Below are positions 36,462 through 43,931 of a stretch of DNA of 47,151 bases, one piece after another. Position 1 is the stretch's first letter, and each line of letters starts with the position of its first letter. Made by a program: the position numbers and the translations under genes. The stretch comes from Bacteroidota bacterium (lineage in GTDB: Bacteria; Bacteroidota; Ignavibacteria; UBA10030): assembly GCA_021813905.1 (NCBI GenBank), contig JAKAJH010000023.1:1-47151 (forward strand). The letters run 5' to 3'. The notes under the pieces were generated by a model that saw only the letters and a list, made by a program, of their open reading frames with translations, did no database searches and was not told the DNA's origin.

Positions 36462-37141
36462 CCATCCTGGGTATTGAAACGTCGACTGCCGTCTGTTCGA
36501 TCGGCGTTGTCGGCCCCGACGGTCGGACGTCGGAACGGTCGGTCGTCGAGGCGCGGATCCACTCGGAGAAGCTGCTGAGCCTCGTTCGCGAGGTCTGCGC
36601 GGAATCGGGGATTGCCCTTCAGGATCTCGGGGGCGTCGCCGTGTCCCTGGGCCCCGGCTCGTTCACCGGTCTGCGCATCGGCCTGAGCTCCGCCAAAGGA
36701 CTGTGCATGGCCCTGGGCAAACCGATCATGGGCGTGCCGACGTTCGATGCCGTGGCGCGAGCCGCTCTGGCCGAACACCCCGGGGCAAGCGCGGTGGCGA
36801 TCCTCGTCGATGCGCGGCAGGGGGACTGGTACCGCGGGGTCTATGACCGGCGGCCTGGGAATGTGACGGAACGGGAGGCGGTGTCGGTTCGACCGCTTGA
36901 TCGCAGCCTGATCCCTGCCGATGTGCCTCTGGTCCTGACGGATGCTCCCGAGCGAATCGGAGACATGAGCGGCGCGGAGTGCCGGCACATTCATCCGTAC
37001 TGCCGCGGGGCAGTCGTGGCAGCCCTCGGGCGGGAGCGGCTGGCAGCGGGACGGTCCTCTGATCTCGTCACGTTGGAACCGGCGTATCTGAAAGAGTTCG
37101 TGGTGCGGTCCCCGCGGCCGGAAGCTCCGGTCGCACGATAG
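36458..37141 (+). CDS. tsaB: TsaB, tRNA t6A synthesis complex subunit
   Basis: This inactive ASKHA-fold paralogue of TsaD bridges TsaD and TsaE in the t6A complex. The 227-residue protein begins [16 protein letters not shown], has [12 protein letters not shown], the hallmark [19 protein letters not shown], and a later [13 protein letters not shown]. Length and motif order match the family. It lies between tsaE (4-nt overlap) and accD (14-bp gap). Confidence 0.95.
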   Translation: MTILGIETSTAVCSIGVVGPDGRTSERSVVEARIHSEKLLSLVREVCAESGIALQDLGGVAVSLGPGSFTGLRIGLSSAKGLCMALGKPIMGVPTFDAVARAALAEHPGASAVAILVDARQGDWYRGVYDRRPGNVTEREAVSVRPLDRSLIPADVPLVLTDAPERIGDMSGAECRHIHPYCRGAVVAALGRERLAAGRSSDLVTLEPAYLKEFVVRSPRPEAPVAR

Positions 37142-37155
37142 GAAAGGAGTCCGCT

Positions 37156-37998
37156 ATGGCTTGGTTCAGACGGTCCAAGGAGAATATCTCCACAAGCGTC
37201 CCGAAGAAGGATATTCCGGACGGCATGTGGACCAAGTGCGGCGGATGCGGCGAGATCATCCACCGGAAGCTTCTTGAACAGAATCTATTCACCTGCCCGA
37301 AGTGCAACTATCATTTCCGGATCGGCTCCAAGGAGTACTTCGGCATCCTTCTGGACGCGGGCTCGTTCCGCGAGATGGATCGGAAGATGCGAGCCGTGGA
37401 CGTGCTTGGATTCACGGACACGAAGCCGTACAAAAACCGCATCGACGACTCCATCCGCAAGACCGGCCTGAACGACGCCGTGCGCACCGGCGAGGGCGCG
37501 GTGGAAGGGGTCCCCGTGGTAATCGCGTGCATGGACTTCTCGTTCATCGGCGGATCGATGGGTTCGGTGGTGGGAGAGAAGATCGCGCGGGCCACGGAAA
37601 CGGCGCGCAAGAAAGAGAAACCTCTGATCGTGATCTCGTCGAGCGGCGGTGCGCGGATGATGGAAGGTGCGCTTTCGCTTATGCAGATGGCGAAGATGAG
37701 CGCGCGACTCGCGCAACTGTCGGACGCGGGCATTCCGTACATCTCGATCCTCACCGACCCCACAACGGGTGGCGTGACTGCGAGCTTTGCAATGCTGGGG
37801 GATATTCACATCGCCGAGCCGTCGGCGCTGATCGGCTTCGCCGGACCGCGGGTTATCCGGCAGACAATCGGCAAGGATCTGCCGGCGGGATTTCAGCGCT
37901 CCGAATTCCTCCTCGAGAAGGGTTTTGTGGACATGATCGTGCACCGCAAGGAGCTCAAGTCCACGCTGGCGCGTGTTCTGAACCTGCTCGGGTCCTGA
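37156..37998 (+). CDS. accD: AccD, acetyl-CoA carboxylase carboxyltransferase beta subunit
   Basis: The subunit forms half of the carboxyltransferase that makes malonyl-CoA for fatty acid synthesis. The N-terminal zinc ribbon has Cys28, Cys31, Cys47 and Cys50 (KCGGC then CPKC). The crotonase-fold body shows [37 protein letters not shown] and IGFAGPRVI. The 280-residue length is normal. A good AAAGGAG site precedes the ATG. accA is not adjacent, and panC follows 4 bp later. Confidence 0.97.
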   Translation: MAWFRRSKENISTSVPKKDIPDGMWTKCGGCGEIIHRKLLEQNLFTCPKCNYHFRIGSKEYFGILLDAGSFREMDRKMRAVDVLGFTDTKPYKNRIDDSIRKTGLNDAVRTGEGAVEGVPVVIACMDFSFIGGSMGSVVGEKIARATETARKKEKPLIVISSSGGARMMEGALSLMQMAKMSARLAQLSDAGIPYISILTDPTTGGVTASFAMLGDIHIAEPSALIGFAGPRVIRQTIGKDLPAGFQRSEFLLEKGFVDMIVHRKELKSTLARVLNLLGS

Positions 37999-38002
37999 CA
38001 GA

Positions 38003-38866
38003 ATGACGATTGTTACCACCGTTGCTGCGATGCAGGCATTTGCGGATCAGGCCCGGCAGGAGGGCAAGCGGATCGCCGTCGTTCCCACGATGGGGTACCT
38101 GCATGAAGGTCATCTCAGCCTCATCGCCGAAGCCCGTCGTCGGGCGGACATCGTCGTGGTGACCATCTTCGTCAATCCCACTCAGTTCGGTCCGACAGAA
38201 GACTTCGCCCGCTACCCGCGGGATTTTGAGCGTGACCGGCAACGGGCCGAGCGTGCCGGCGCGGACGCGCTGTTCCATCCCGAGGCGGAGGAAATGTATC
38301 CGGCGGGTCATTCGACCGTTGTCGACGCGGGCCCGGTCGGCGGAGTTCTGGAGGGGACGATCCGTCCGACGCACTTTCGCGGAGTGACCACGGTCGTTGC
38401 AAAGCTCTTCAATATCACGAAACCGCACTGCGCCATCTTCGGTCAGAAGGATGCCCAGCAGGCGTTCCTTATACGTCGCATGGCACGCGACCTGAACTTC
38501 GGCGTGGAGATCGTTGTCGCACCGATCGTACGGGAAGCCGACGGCCTGGCGCTCAGCTCGCGGAATGTCTATCTGTCCGCCGATGAACGCACGCGGGCGA
38601 CGGCGCTCGTCCGAGCGCTGGAGTTGGCCGCGGAGCGTGTCCGGGCGGGAGAACGATCGGCGGAGACGCTGCGCACTATCATGACCGCACGGCTGCGCGC
38701 GGACGCACCGACCGCCGTTGATTACATTGCTTTCATCGACCCGGAGACATTCGGTGAGATCGGCACGCTCCGTCCGCCGGCGGTGCTGATCGCCCTCGCC
38801 GTCCGGTTCGGAACGACACGCCTCATCGATAACATGCGCATCGAGATCGCGGATACCCATGGATAA
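38003..38866 (+). CDS. panC: PanC, pantothenate synthetase
   Basis: PanC condenses pantoate and beta-alanine with ATP. The 287 residues carry the nucleotide-binding HIGH-type motif H34-E-G-H37 in MGYLHEGHLSL, VTIFVNPTQFGP, RPTHFRGVTTVV, FGQKDAQQ and LALSSRNVYLS (KMSKS-like loop). The length is typical. The gene overlaps the next one by 8 nt. panB, the enzyme two steps earlier, is 34 kb away in the lipid A operon. Confidence 0.97.
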   Translation: MTIVTTVAAMQAFADQARQEGKRIAVVPTMGYLHEGHLSLIAEARRRADIVVVTIFVNPTQFGPTEDFARYPRDFERDRQRAERAGADALFHPEAEEMYPAGHSTVVDAGPVGGVLEGTIRPTHFRGVTTVVAKLFNITKPHCAIFGQKDAQQAFLIRRMARDLNFGVEIVVAPIVREADGLALSSRNVYLSADERTRATALVRALELAAERVRAGERSAETLRTIMTARLRADAPTAVDYIAFIDPETFGEIGTLRPPAVLIALAVRFGTTRLIDNMRIEIADTHG

Positions 38867-39632
38867 TCGAAAATTCGCAGCAGTCATCATGGCGGCGGGC
38901 AAAGGAACCCGCATGAAGGATCCGAACCGGGCCAAAGTGATGTACGAGGTACTCGGGAAGCCGATGATTCATTATGTGCTGGATCTTGCCTACAACCTGG
39001 ACGCTGACCGGGTGATCACCATCGTCGGGTACCAGCGGGAACTGGTGACGGCGTTCTTGCGGCAGGAGCATCCGGACGTCGAAGTCTGCGTTCAGGCGGA
39101 GCAGCTCGGAACCGGACATGCCGTTCGCCAGGCACAGGAGCTGCTGGACGGATTCGAAGGGGATGTGCTGGTTCTGTCGGGGGATGTGCCGCTCCTGACT
39201 GTCGGGAGCTTGCGGGAGTTGATCGCGCACCATCGTGCGACGGGAGCCGTGGCCACGATCCTGACCGCCGACTTTGCCGATCCGGCCGGGTACGGTCGCA
39301 TCATCCGCAACGCGGACGGTTCTGTCAAGATGATTGTGGAGCATCGTGATGCGAGCGAGGCGGAGCGTACCATCCGCGAGATCAACTCGGGTATCTATCT
39401 GTTCGACCGGGCAAGGCTCTTCGACGGACTTGTGCATATCCGGCCGCACAACGCACAGAATGAATACTACCTGACGGACGTCTTCGAACACTTTTGGAAA
39501 CATCACTGGACGGTGTCGGCATTGAAAGCGTCCCATCCGGATGAGATCCGGGGGGTGAACACCGTGGACCAGCTCGACGAAGCGAAAGAAGTTCTTACCC
39601 GGCGGATGCAGCCCGGCGGCACCGCGCTGTGA
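38859..39632 (+). CDS. GlmU-like sugar-1-phosphate uridylyltransferase, single domain
   Basis: The 257-residue nucleotidyltransferase starts with MAAGKGTRM at 11-19 (NTP-binding loop), then LGKPMIHYVLD, QAEQLGTGHAVRQA, LSGDVPLLT, PAGYGRIIRN, EINSGIYLF and NEYYLTDVFE, all as in the pyrophosphorylase half of GlmU. The C-terminal hexapeptide acetyltransferase half is absent: the protein stops just after VNTVDQLDEAKEVL, where GlmU would turn into the beta-helix. It may make UDP-GlcNAc with a separate acetyltransferase or use another sugar phosphate. A good stop and a new gene with its own ribosome site follow, so truncation by frameshift is not apparent. Confidence 0.88.
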   Translation: MDNRKFAAVIMAAGKGTRMKDPNRAKVMYEVLGKPMIHYVLDLAYNLDADRVITIVGYQRELVTAFLRQEHPDVEVCVQAEQLGTGHAVRQAQELLDGFEGDVLVLSGDVPLLTVGSLRELIAHHRATGAVATILTADFADPAGYGRIIRNADGSVKMIVEHRDASEAERTIREINSGIYLFDRARLFDGLVHIRPHNAQNEYYLTDVFEHFWKHHWTVSALKASHPDEIRGVNTVDQLDEAKEVLTRRMQPGGTAL

Positions 39633-39670
39633 TCCGTGTGATTCCCACTCCACACTGAAAAGGAGATCCG

Positions 39671-40078
39671 ATGCGAACGATTGCGATCGCGTTATTGGTG
39701 CTTGGGCTCGCCGCTTGCGCTCCCCAGCGTCAGATGAGTCTCAACGAGATTCCAACGACTCACGTCTACTCCAAGAGCAAAGAAGACGTGCTGAATGCGC
39801 TGAAGTTCTTCTGTACGCGGGAGGAATTCCGGATCGTGCGGATTGAGGAGGAGTCGGGTCGGTTTGTGGCGAGCCGCATGGAGCAGGCGACCCGCCCGGA
39901 GGATACGCGCACCATCGTGCTTTCGGTGCGCATGGTGCCGGCGGACAGCGGTCGGACGACGGTGGAGTCCAAGTTTGCGTTCGCCAATCTGCAGGGCACG
40001 GCTACCCGGGCCGACGAAGACGTCCTGGTGGACTACTACCACCGGCTGTACGGTTTGCTGAAAGACTTCCTCGAATAG
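39671..40078 (+). CDS. Small putative lipoprotein
   Basis: The 135-residue protein has a lipoprotein signal peptide with lipobox LAAC (Cys near residue 17). The mature part has an alpha/beta pattern (KEDVLNALKFFCTREEF, IEEESGRFVASRM, TTVESKFAFANL) reminiscent of small BON/SRPBCC-like envelope proteins, but I cannot assign a family. A strong AAAAGGAGA site precedes the ATG. It is the last gene of the porX unit and converges with the NtrC-type gene. Confidence 0.7.
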   Translation: MRTIAIALLVLGLAACAPQRQMSLNEIPTTHVYSKSKEDVLNALKFFCTREEFRIVRIEEESGRFVASRMEQATRPEDTRTIVLSVRMVPADSGRTTVESKFAFANLQGTATRADEDVLVDYYHRLYGLLKDFLE

Positions 40079-40089
40079 TCTGGCGGCTG

Positions 40090-40129
40090 GAACCCGGGCG
40101 CTCTCCGGCCGCGGAAGGCGTCCGGGTTC
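40090..40129. terminator. Bidirectional hairpin between convergent genes
   Basis: GAACCCGGGCGC (40090-40101) pairs with GCGTCCGGGTTC (40118-40129), a 12-bp stem with one G.T pair and a 16-nt loop. There is no T run on either side. Position between two converging genes suggests a shared transcription end; the 3' arm overlaps the NtrC-type gene's stop. Confidence 0.55.
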
Positions 40130-41510
40130 AGATGCCGATTCCGAAGCGCCGGGCAGCACGGTACAGCGTTGCCCGACTCATGCCCAGACGTCGCGCCGCG
40201 TCAACAATATTCCCTCCCGTCACCTGCAGCGCGTGACGGATCGCCTCTTCCTTGAGCCGCTCGAGCGGAATGACCTCCGCCTGTTGCTCCTGAAACAAGC
40301 GCGGGGCAGACAATTGACCCGACTCCGTCGGCGCGCATGACTGAATGGCGACCGGCAAATCCGTGTCGGTAAATGTATTGCCTTCTGCCAGCACCACCCC
40401 CCGCTGGATTGCATTTTCGAGTTCCCGCACATTCCCGGGCCACGGATACGCATAGAGCAGATCGAGCGCCTTTCGCGAGAAGCGCAGGTCGGGCTTTCCG
40501 TGATCTGTTCCGAATTTGCGGAGGAAGTGTTCCGCCAGCAACAGAATATCTGAGCGGCGGCTTCGGAGAGGAGGGAGAAGTATGGGGAAGGTGGATAAGC
40601 GGTAGTACAAATCCTCCCGAAATCGCTTCTGCCGGACTTCCTCCCGCAGATCCCGGTTTGTAGCCGAGATAACACGCGCGTCCGACGTGATCACGTCATT
40701 CCCGCCGACCCGATTGAACTCCTTTTCCTGAATCACCCGGAGAATCTTCGCCTGAAGAGTCGGATCCATCTCTCCGATCTCGTCGAGAAAGATCGTCCCT
40801 CCCGCCGCAAGCTCGAATTTTCCGATGCGTCGTTGCGCGGCGCCGGTGAACGCCCCCCGTTCGTGGCCGAACAGCTCGCTCTCCAGCAGGTCATGCGGGA
40901 TTGACGCACAGTTGACGGCAACGAACGGCCCGCGGGCGCGACGGCTGTTGGAGTGGATGGCTCGCGCGATCAGTTCTTTGCCGGTTCCGCTTTCCCCGAG
41001 GACGAGCACGGGAATCTCGCTGTCCTTGACCTTCCGTACGAGTCGGAACACCTCCTGCATTTCTCCGCTCTGTGACAGCATGTTCTCGAAGTGTATGGTC
41101 GCACGGTCATTCTCCCGCAGACGCTGCACCTCTTTGGTCAACGCACCGATCCGCAATGCGTTCTTGATGGCGATCTCGAGCTTGGGAAAATCCACCGGCT
41201 TGCTGAAATAGTCGGCGGCCCCGACCTTCAGCGTTTCGAGGGCCACTTCGATCTTCGCTTGTGCGGAAAGGACGATCACCGGCAGATCGGGCAACTGCTG
41301 CTTGACGGCTTTCAGTACATCCACACCGTTCATGTCGGGGAGCATGAGGTCGAGCAACACCAGCTCGGGCGGATCGGCCAACCGGTTTAGAAACGGCTCC
41401 GCCTGAGAGAAAACCTCGACGGTGTATCCCCAGTCATGCCCGATCCGGTATTCCAGGAGCTTTGCGACGACAGGCTCGTCGTCAACGATGGCGATTCGTT
41501 CAGCGGGCAT
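40128..41510 (-). CDS. NtrC-family sigma54-dependent response regulator
   Basis: I start at the ATG at 41510, which has a TGGAGGAAA ribosome site; 24 further codons upstream are open but unlike the family. The 460-residue protein has a receiver (Asp54 in VLLDLMLPDM), an AAA+ domain with Walker A GESGTGKE, the sigma54-contacting GAFTGA loop, Walker B IFLDEIGE and a YPWPGNVREL sensor region, and a Fis-type helix-turn-helix at the C-terminus (GNIVDAARRLGMSRATLYRAARRF). It activates sigma54 promoters from distant sites. Two such promoters lie in the adjacent divergent spacer, so its direct targets are probably this gene's own operon and the + strand fibre-like operon. Its partner kinase is not evident, apart from the DHp fragment upstream. 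Confidence 0.95.
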   Translation of the reverse strand: MPAERIAIVDDEPVVAKLLEYRIGHDWGYTVEVFSQAEPFLNRLADPPELVLLDLMLPDMNGVDVLKAVKQQLPDLPVIVLSAQAKIEVALETLKVGAADYFSKPVDFPKLEIAIKNALRIGALTKEVQRLRENDRATIHFENMLSQSGEMQEVFRLVRKVKDSEIPVLVLGESGTGKELIARAIHSNSRRARGPFVAVNCASIPHDLLESELFGHERGAFTGAAQRRIGKFELAAGGTIFLDEIGEMDPTLQAKILRVIQEKEFNRVGGNDVITSDARVISATNRDLREEVRQKRFREDLYYRLSTFPILLPPLRSRRSDILLLAEHFLRKFGTDHGKPDLRFSRKALDLLYAYPWPGNVRELENAIQRGVVLAEGNTFTDTDLPVAIQSCAPTESGQLSAPRLFQEQQAEVIPLERLKEEAIRHALQVTGGNIVDAARRLGMSRATLYRAARRFGIGI

Positions 41511-41614
41511 TTCATTTCCTCCAGGCGCGGTGATTGAGACCGGCATCTTGCGACGAACGCAGGGAAGGAGCAGCAACTTCAAAAAGCAGAGAGGATGTCG
41601 ATCGGGCCGTCCGG

Positions 41615-41911
41615 TCAGCGTGATCCCCGGCTGCGCTCGGCAACCAGCACGTCGCTGACAATCGCTGACACGAGTTCACTGAGGCGTACGCCTTCATCAT
41701 GAATGTATCGGAGATATTCAGTCCGTCGGTCTTCATCCATCGCCGGATTCTTCAGCAGCAGTTCTGAAAAGCCGATGATGGATGTCAATGGAGTTCTGAG
41801 CTCATGCGAGAGCGCCGAGGCAAGATCGTCGCCGGGACGGTCGAACTCATCCAGCAGCCGTTGCGCCTCGGATTTCGCTAGAAGAAGCTTCGTTGGGATC
41901 ACATTGCTCAT
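41615..41911 (-). CDS. Stand-alone histidine kinase DHp (HisKA) domain
   Basis: The 98-residue product contains a complete HisKA helix pair, with the phospho-His in ALSHELRTPLTSIIGFSELLL, but ends about 15 residues after the second helix. Only 104 bp separate it from the NtrC-type gene, too little for an ATPase domain, and an in-frame stop lies directly upstream of its ATG, so no N-terminal sensor is missing by misread start. It may be a phosphotransfer or dimerisation partner, comparable in idea to Spo0B, or a decayed kinase kept for its DHp domain. A sigma54 promoter lies about 30 bp upstream of the ATG on this strand. Confidence 0.75.
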   Translation of the reverse strand: MSNVIPTKLLLAKSEAQRLLDEFDRPGDDLASALSHELRTPLTSIIGFSELLLKNPAMDEDRRTEYLRYIHDEGVRLSELVSAIVSDVLVAERSRGSR

Positions 41912-41940
41912 CGTTCACGCATTAATTAACGGGCAACGAA

Positions 41941-41957
41941 ATGCAATCCCAGTGCCA
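41941..41957 (-). promoter_or_regulatory. Sigma54 (-24/-12) promoter for the DHp-NtrC operon
   Basis: On the - strand the sequence reads TGGCAC (41957-41952), TGGGA, TTGCAT (41946-41941), an exact match to TGGCAC-N5-TTGCAT with the -24 GG and -12 GC in place. The predicted start is about 41931, some 20 nt before the DHp ATG. This implies autoregulation of the NtrC-type operon. Confidence 0.8.
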
Positions 41958-42029
41958 TCGGCTTCACCTCTCAAAGAGCAAAAATTCGGCGTTCTTTCCG
42001 CATGGACGCGAAGTGAAAACCGAATGTGT

Positions 42030-42044
42030 GTATCAAATTGCGAC
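42030..42044. promoter_or_regulatory. Imperfect dyad, candidate activator site 1
   Basis: GTATCA-AAT-TGCGAC is a 4-of-6 match to the inverted repeat at 42109, with the same 3-bp spacer. Its centre lies about 106 bp upstream of the predicted start of the leftward sigma54 promoter, a usual distance for NtrC-type enhancer sites. Confidence 0.45.
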
Positions 42045-42073
42045 AGAAAACAGATGGAATCAACAGAAATGTA

Positions 42074-42089
42074 TTATCAGTGCTGAAAA
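42074..42089. promoter_or_regulatory. Imperfect dyad, candidate activator site 3
   Basis: TTATCAG-TG-CTGAAAA forms an inverted repeat with 6 of 7 positions paired. It lies between the two GTATCA dyads and shares the ATCA core with them. It may be a weaker site for the same regulator. Confidence 0.3.
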
Positions 42090-42108
42090 TAGGCAGTGTA
42101 TGATTAAT

Positions 42109-42123
42109 GTATCAATGTGATAC
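42109..42123. promoter_or_regulatory. Perfect dyad GTATCA-N3-TGATAC, candidate activator site 2
   Basis: Six-bp perfect arms separated by ATG. The centre (42116) is about 105 bp upstream of the predicted start of the rightward sigma54 promoter. This suits a dimeric Fis-type helix-turn-helix such as that of the adjacent NtrC-type regulator. Confidence 0.55.
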
Positions 42124-42194
42124 AAGTGTAGCAAAATGAATCTTCCAGATTTCGTATAATCCGCGTTTTCGCACAGGATTCAGCAATCGCAGAG

Positions 42195-42210
42195 TGGCAC
42201 GGGGATTGGA
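42195..42210 (+). promoter_or_regulatory. Sigma54 (-24/-12) promoter for the fibre-like operon
   Basis: TGGCAC (42195-42200), GGGGA, TTGGA (42206-42210): one mismatch (G for C) to the TTGCA half. It is nearly identical to the leftward promoter over 17 positions. The start is expected near 42221, about 42 nt before the ATG of the first subunit gene. Confidence 0.7.
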
Positions 42211-42262
42211 TAATTGGCCTCAGAGATTGAAATCAGAACGAAATTCAAAAAAGGAAACGAAA

Positions 42263-42763
42263 ATGAAAAAGCTCACGATGATCCTGGCCACCGGCGCACT
42301 CAGCGTCATGATCATTGCATCTGCCCGCGCCCAGGCGACGGCCACACAGTCGCTGACCCTCGCGGTCAATTCCGTGTTCAAGATCGCCACGTCCGGGAAC
42401 CCGGCACCACTGACGATCGTCTCCGGCACCGCCGGCTCCGACAACCTGACCCCGGTTTCAGACAACTCCACAACCTACAGCATCACGCAGAATTTCGGCA
42501 ACACCGTGAAGATTACCGCCAATTTGAATACGGCCCTTCCTGTGGGTTACACGCTCCAGATCGCTCTCGCCAGCACCAAAGGCACGAGCGCCGGTACTCT
42601 TGATATCTCGAACACCGCGTCCGGGAGTGCCGTCGACGTTGTTACCGCCGTGCAACGCGGCGCTGACGCGGGCCAATCGATCGGTTATACCTTCTCCGCG
42701 CTTGCTTCGGCCGGGACGCTGTCATCCACAACGAAAACCGTCACGCTGACGCTGACGAACTAA
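42263..42763 (+). CDS. Secreted beta-rich subunit A (putative major fibre subunit)
   Basis: The ATG 42263 follows AAAAAAGGAAACGAAA, the best ribosome site in the operon. The 166-residue protein has a signal peptide (SARA|QAT) and a Thr/Ser/Ala-rich single domain with alternating beta strands: TQSLTLAVNSVFKI near the mature N-terminus, NTVKITANL, and a final strand KTVTLTLTN. There are no cysteines in the mature part. It is a close paralogue of the next gene and a distant one of the three after. Strand-rich small subunits followed by a chaperone-like and a barrel-like gene suggest a pilin-type role, which is inference; I know no named family with certainty. Confidence 0.7.
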   Translation: MKKLTMILATGALSVMIIASARAQATATQSLTLAVNSVFKIATSGNPAPLTIVSGTAGSDNLTPVSDNSTTYSITQNFGNTVKITANLNTALPVGYTLQIALASTKGTSAGTLDISNTASGSAVDVVTAVQRGADAGQSIGYTFSALASAGTLSSTTKTVTLTLTN

Positions 42764-42811
42764 TCACGAAAATCACTACATTTCCATCACTCTTTTACAG
42801 AAAGATCCGCC

Positions 42812-43309
42812 ATGAAAAAGTCGCCCGTGTTCGCCCTGGCCGCCCTGTCCATCTTCGCGCTCCAGGCATCGTTCGCCCAGGCATCGGCGAACCAGACGGT
42901 GAACCTGACCGTGAACTCTGTCTACAAGATCGCTACCTCCGGGAATCCCGCGCCGCTGACGATCACCACCGGCACCGCCGGCACGGACAATCTCACCGCC
43001 GTGTCCGACAATTCGACCACCTACAGCATCACACAGAACTTCGCCAACACCGTGAAGATCACCGCGAATCTGGATGCAGCGCTTTCTTCCGGCTACACTC
43101 TGCAGCTCAATCTCGCCAGCACGAAAGGCACAAGCACCGGGACGATTGATATCTCCAACGCCACGTCGGGCAGTGCCGTTGATGTGGTCACCGCCATCAA
43201 TCGCGGTGCTGACGCGGGACAGGCGATCACCTATACGTTCGGTGCCCTCGCCTCTGCCGGCACGATGTCCTCGACGAACAAGACGGTGACGCTGACTCTG
43301 ACGAACTAA
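42812..43309 (+). CDS. Secreted beta-rich subunit B, paralogue of A
   Basis: The 165-residue protein has signal peptide SFA|QAS and then the same domain as subunit A: NQTVNLTVNSVYKIATSGNP, DNSTTYSITQNFANTVKIT, GSAVDVVTAINRGADAG and the terminal NKTVTLTLTN. The two look about 70% identical by eye, so they arose by tandem duplication, with the core better kept than the signal peptides. The ribosome site is weaker than that of A. A 48-bp spacer without a hairpin separates the two, while a strong hairpin follows this gene, setting A and B apart as the likely abundant subunits. Confidence 0.7.
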   Translation: MKKSPVFALAALSIFALQASFAQASANQTVNLTVNSVYKIATSGNPAPLTITTGTAGTDNLTAVSDNSTTYSITQNFANTVKITANLDAALSSGYTLQLNLASTKGTSTGTIDISNATSGSAVDVVTAINRGADAGQAITYTFGALASAGTMSSTNKTVTLTLTN

Positions 43310-43327
43310 AGAGACTCTGTGGGGATC

Positions 43328-43369
43328 AGGACCGTGGCAGAGAAGAACTTCAGTATCTGTCACGGTCTT
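43328..43369 (+). terminator. Strong intercistronic hairpin after subunit B (attenuator or stability element)
   Basis: AGGACCGTGGCAGA (43328-43341) pairs with TCTGTCACGGTCTT (43356-43369): 14 pairs including two G.U, around a 14-nt loop that can fold further. No T run follows, so it may only partly stop transcription or protect the upstream mRNA. It sits 18 bp after the subunit B stop and 24 bp before the next gene. Confidence 0.65.
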
Positions 43370-43393
43370 CTCATATCAGAAGCGCAATTCGTC

Positions 43394-43879
43394 ATGAAGA
43401 ACGCACTCACCATACAAGCCACGCTGATCGCCCTGCTGCTCTGGTCCACGATTGCGGCGGCTCAGGCTTCCCGCACACAACAACTTCTTGTGCTCCGGGT
43501 TCCTGAACTCAACAGCGTCTCGCTTGCCGCAGGCATGGTGACCGTCTTGATCCCTGGCCGGGCAGAGAACCACGCCGCGCCTCCCGATGGGCAGGTTAAG
43601 CTGCTGTGGACGGTGACCGGTGAGAACCGCAAGATCACGGTGGCAATTGACCGGAACCCTGTCCGGCCGGCCCTTCGATTAATTCCGCAGGATATCACGC
43701 CCGGAGCGGCGGTCGCACAGGTTGAAATGGCCCCCTTGGCGCAGGAACCGCATGATTTTCTGGTGGATGTGAGCCGTTCCGCCGGCAGCTGCCTGATCCG
43801 GTTTGACGCTGCCGGTGGTTCCCCGCGGGATGCAGAACCGACGATGCATCTTGTCACATACACGGTGACTGGCGGCTGA
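43394..43879 (+). CDS. Secreted subunit-like protein C
   Basis: I start at ATG 43394, which gives a clear signal peptide (TIAAA|QAS); 25 further open codons upstream overlap the hairpin. The 161-residue protein keeps the outline of subunits A/B: an N-terminal strand with hydrophobic alternation (TQQLLVLRVPEL), ENRKITVAI in the middle, SAGSCLIRFDA, and a last strand HLVTYTVTGG. It has one Cys in the mature part, shared in position with the next two proteins. It is probably a minor or tip subunit of the same assembly; function is inferred. Confidence 0.6.
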   Translation: MKNALTIQATLIALLLWSTIAAAQASRTQQLLVLRVPELNSVSLAAGMVTVLIPGRAENHAAPPDGQVKLLWTVTGENRKITVAIDRNPVRPALRLIPQDITPGAAVAQVEMAPLAQEPHDFLVDVSRSAGSCLIRFDAAGGSPRDAEPTMHLVTYTVTGG

Positions 43880-43931
43880 AAGCCGTTGGTTGAATCTGGA
43901 CGTCGGGAGAGATATATTTGATGAGCCTCCG

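Larger units (their letters stand above)
41912..42262. promoter_or_regulatory. 351-bp divergent regulatory region, AT-rich
   Basis: No gene is supported here. The DNA is clearly more AT-rich than its surroundings. It holds a sigma54 promoter for each direction at its two ends (41941-41957 on -, 42195-42210 on +), and between them at least two related dyads centred near 42037 and 42116, plus a third at 42074-42089. The layout is that of two divergent operons sharing enhancer sites for an NtrC-type activator. Confidence 0.75.

Noticed and set aside
41703-42086. 127-codon + strand frame over the DHp gene
   Set aside because: Ser/Arg-rich antisense shadow of the DHp gene running into AT-rich spacer.
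42155-42160. TATAAT in the divergent spacer as a sigma70 promoter
   Set aside because: No TTG-type -35 occurs 16-18 bp upstream (CAAAAT is at that place); the sigma54 elements explain the region better.
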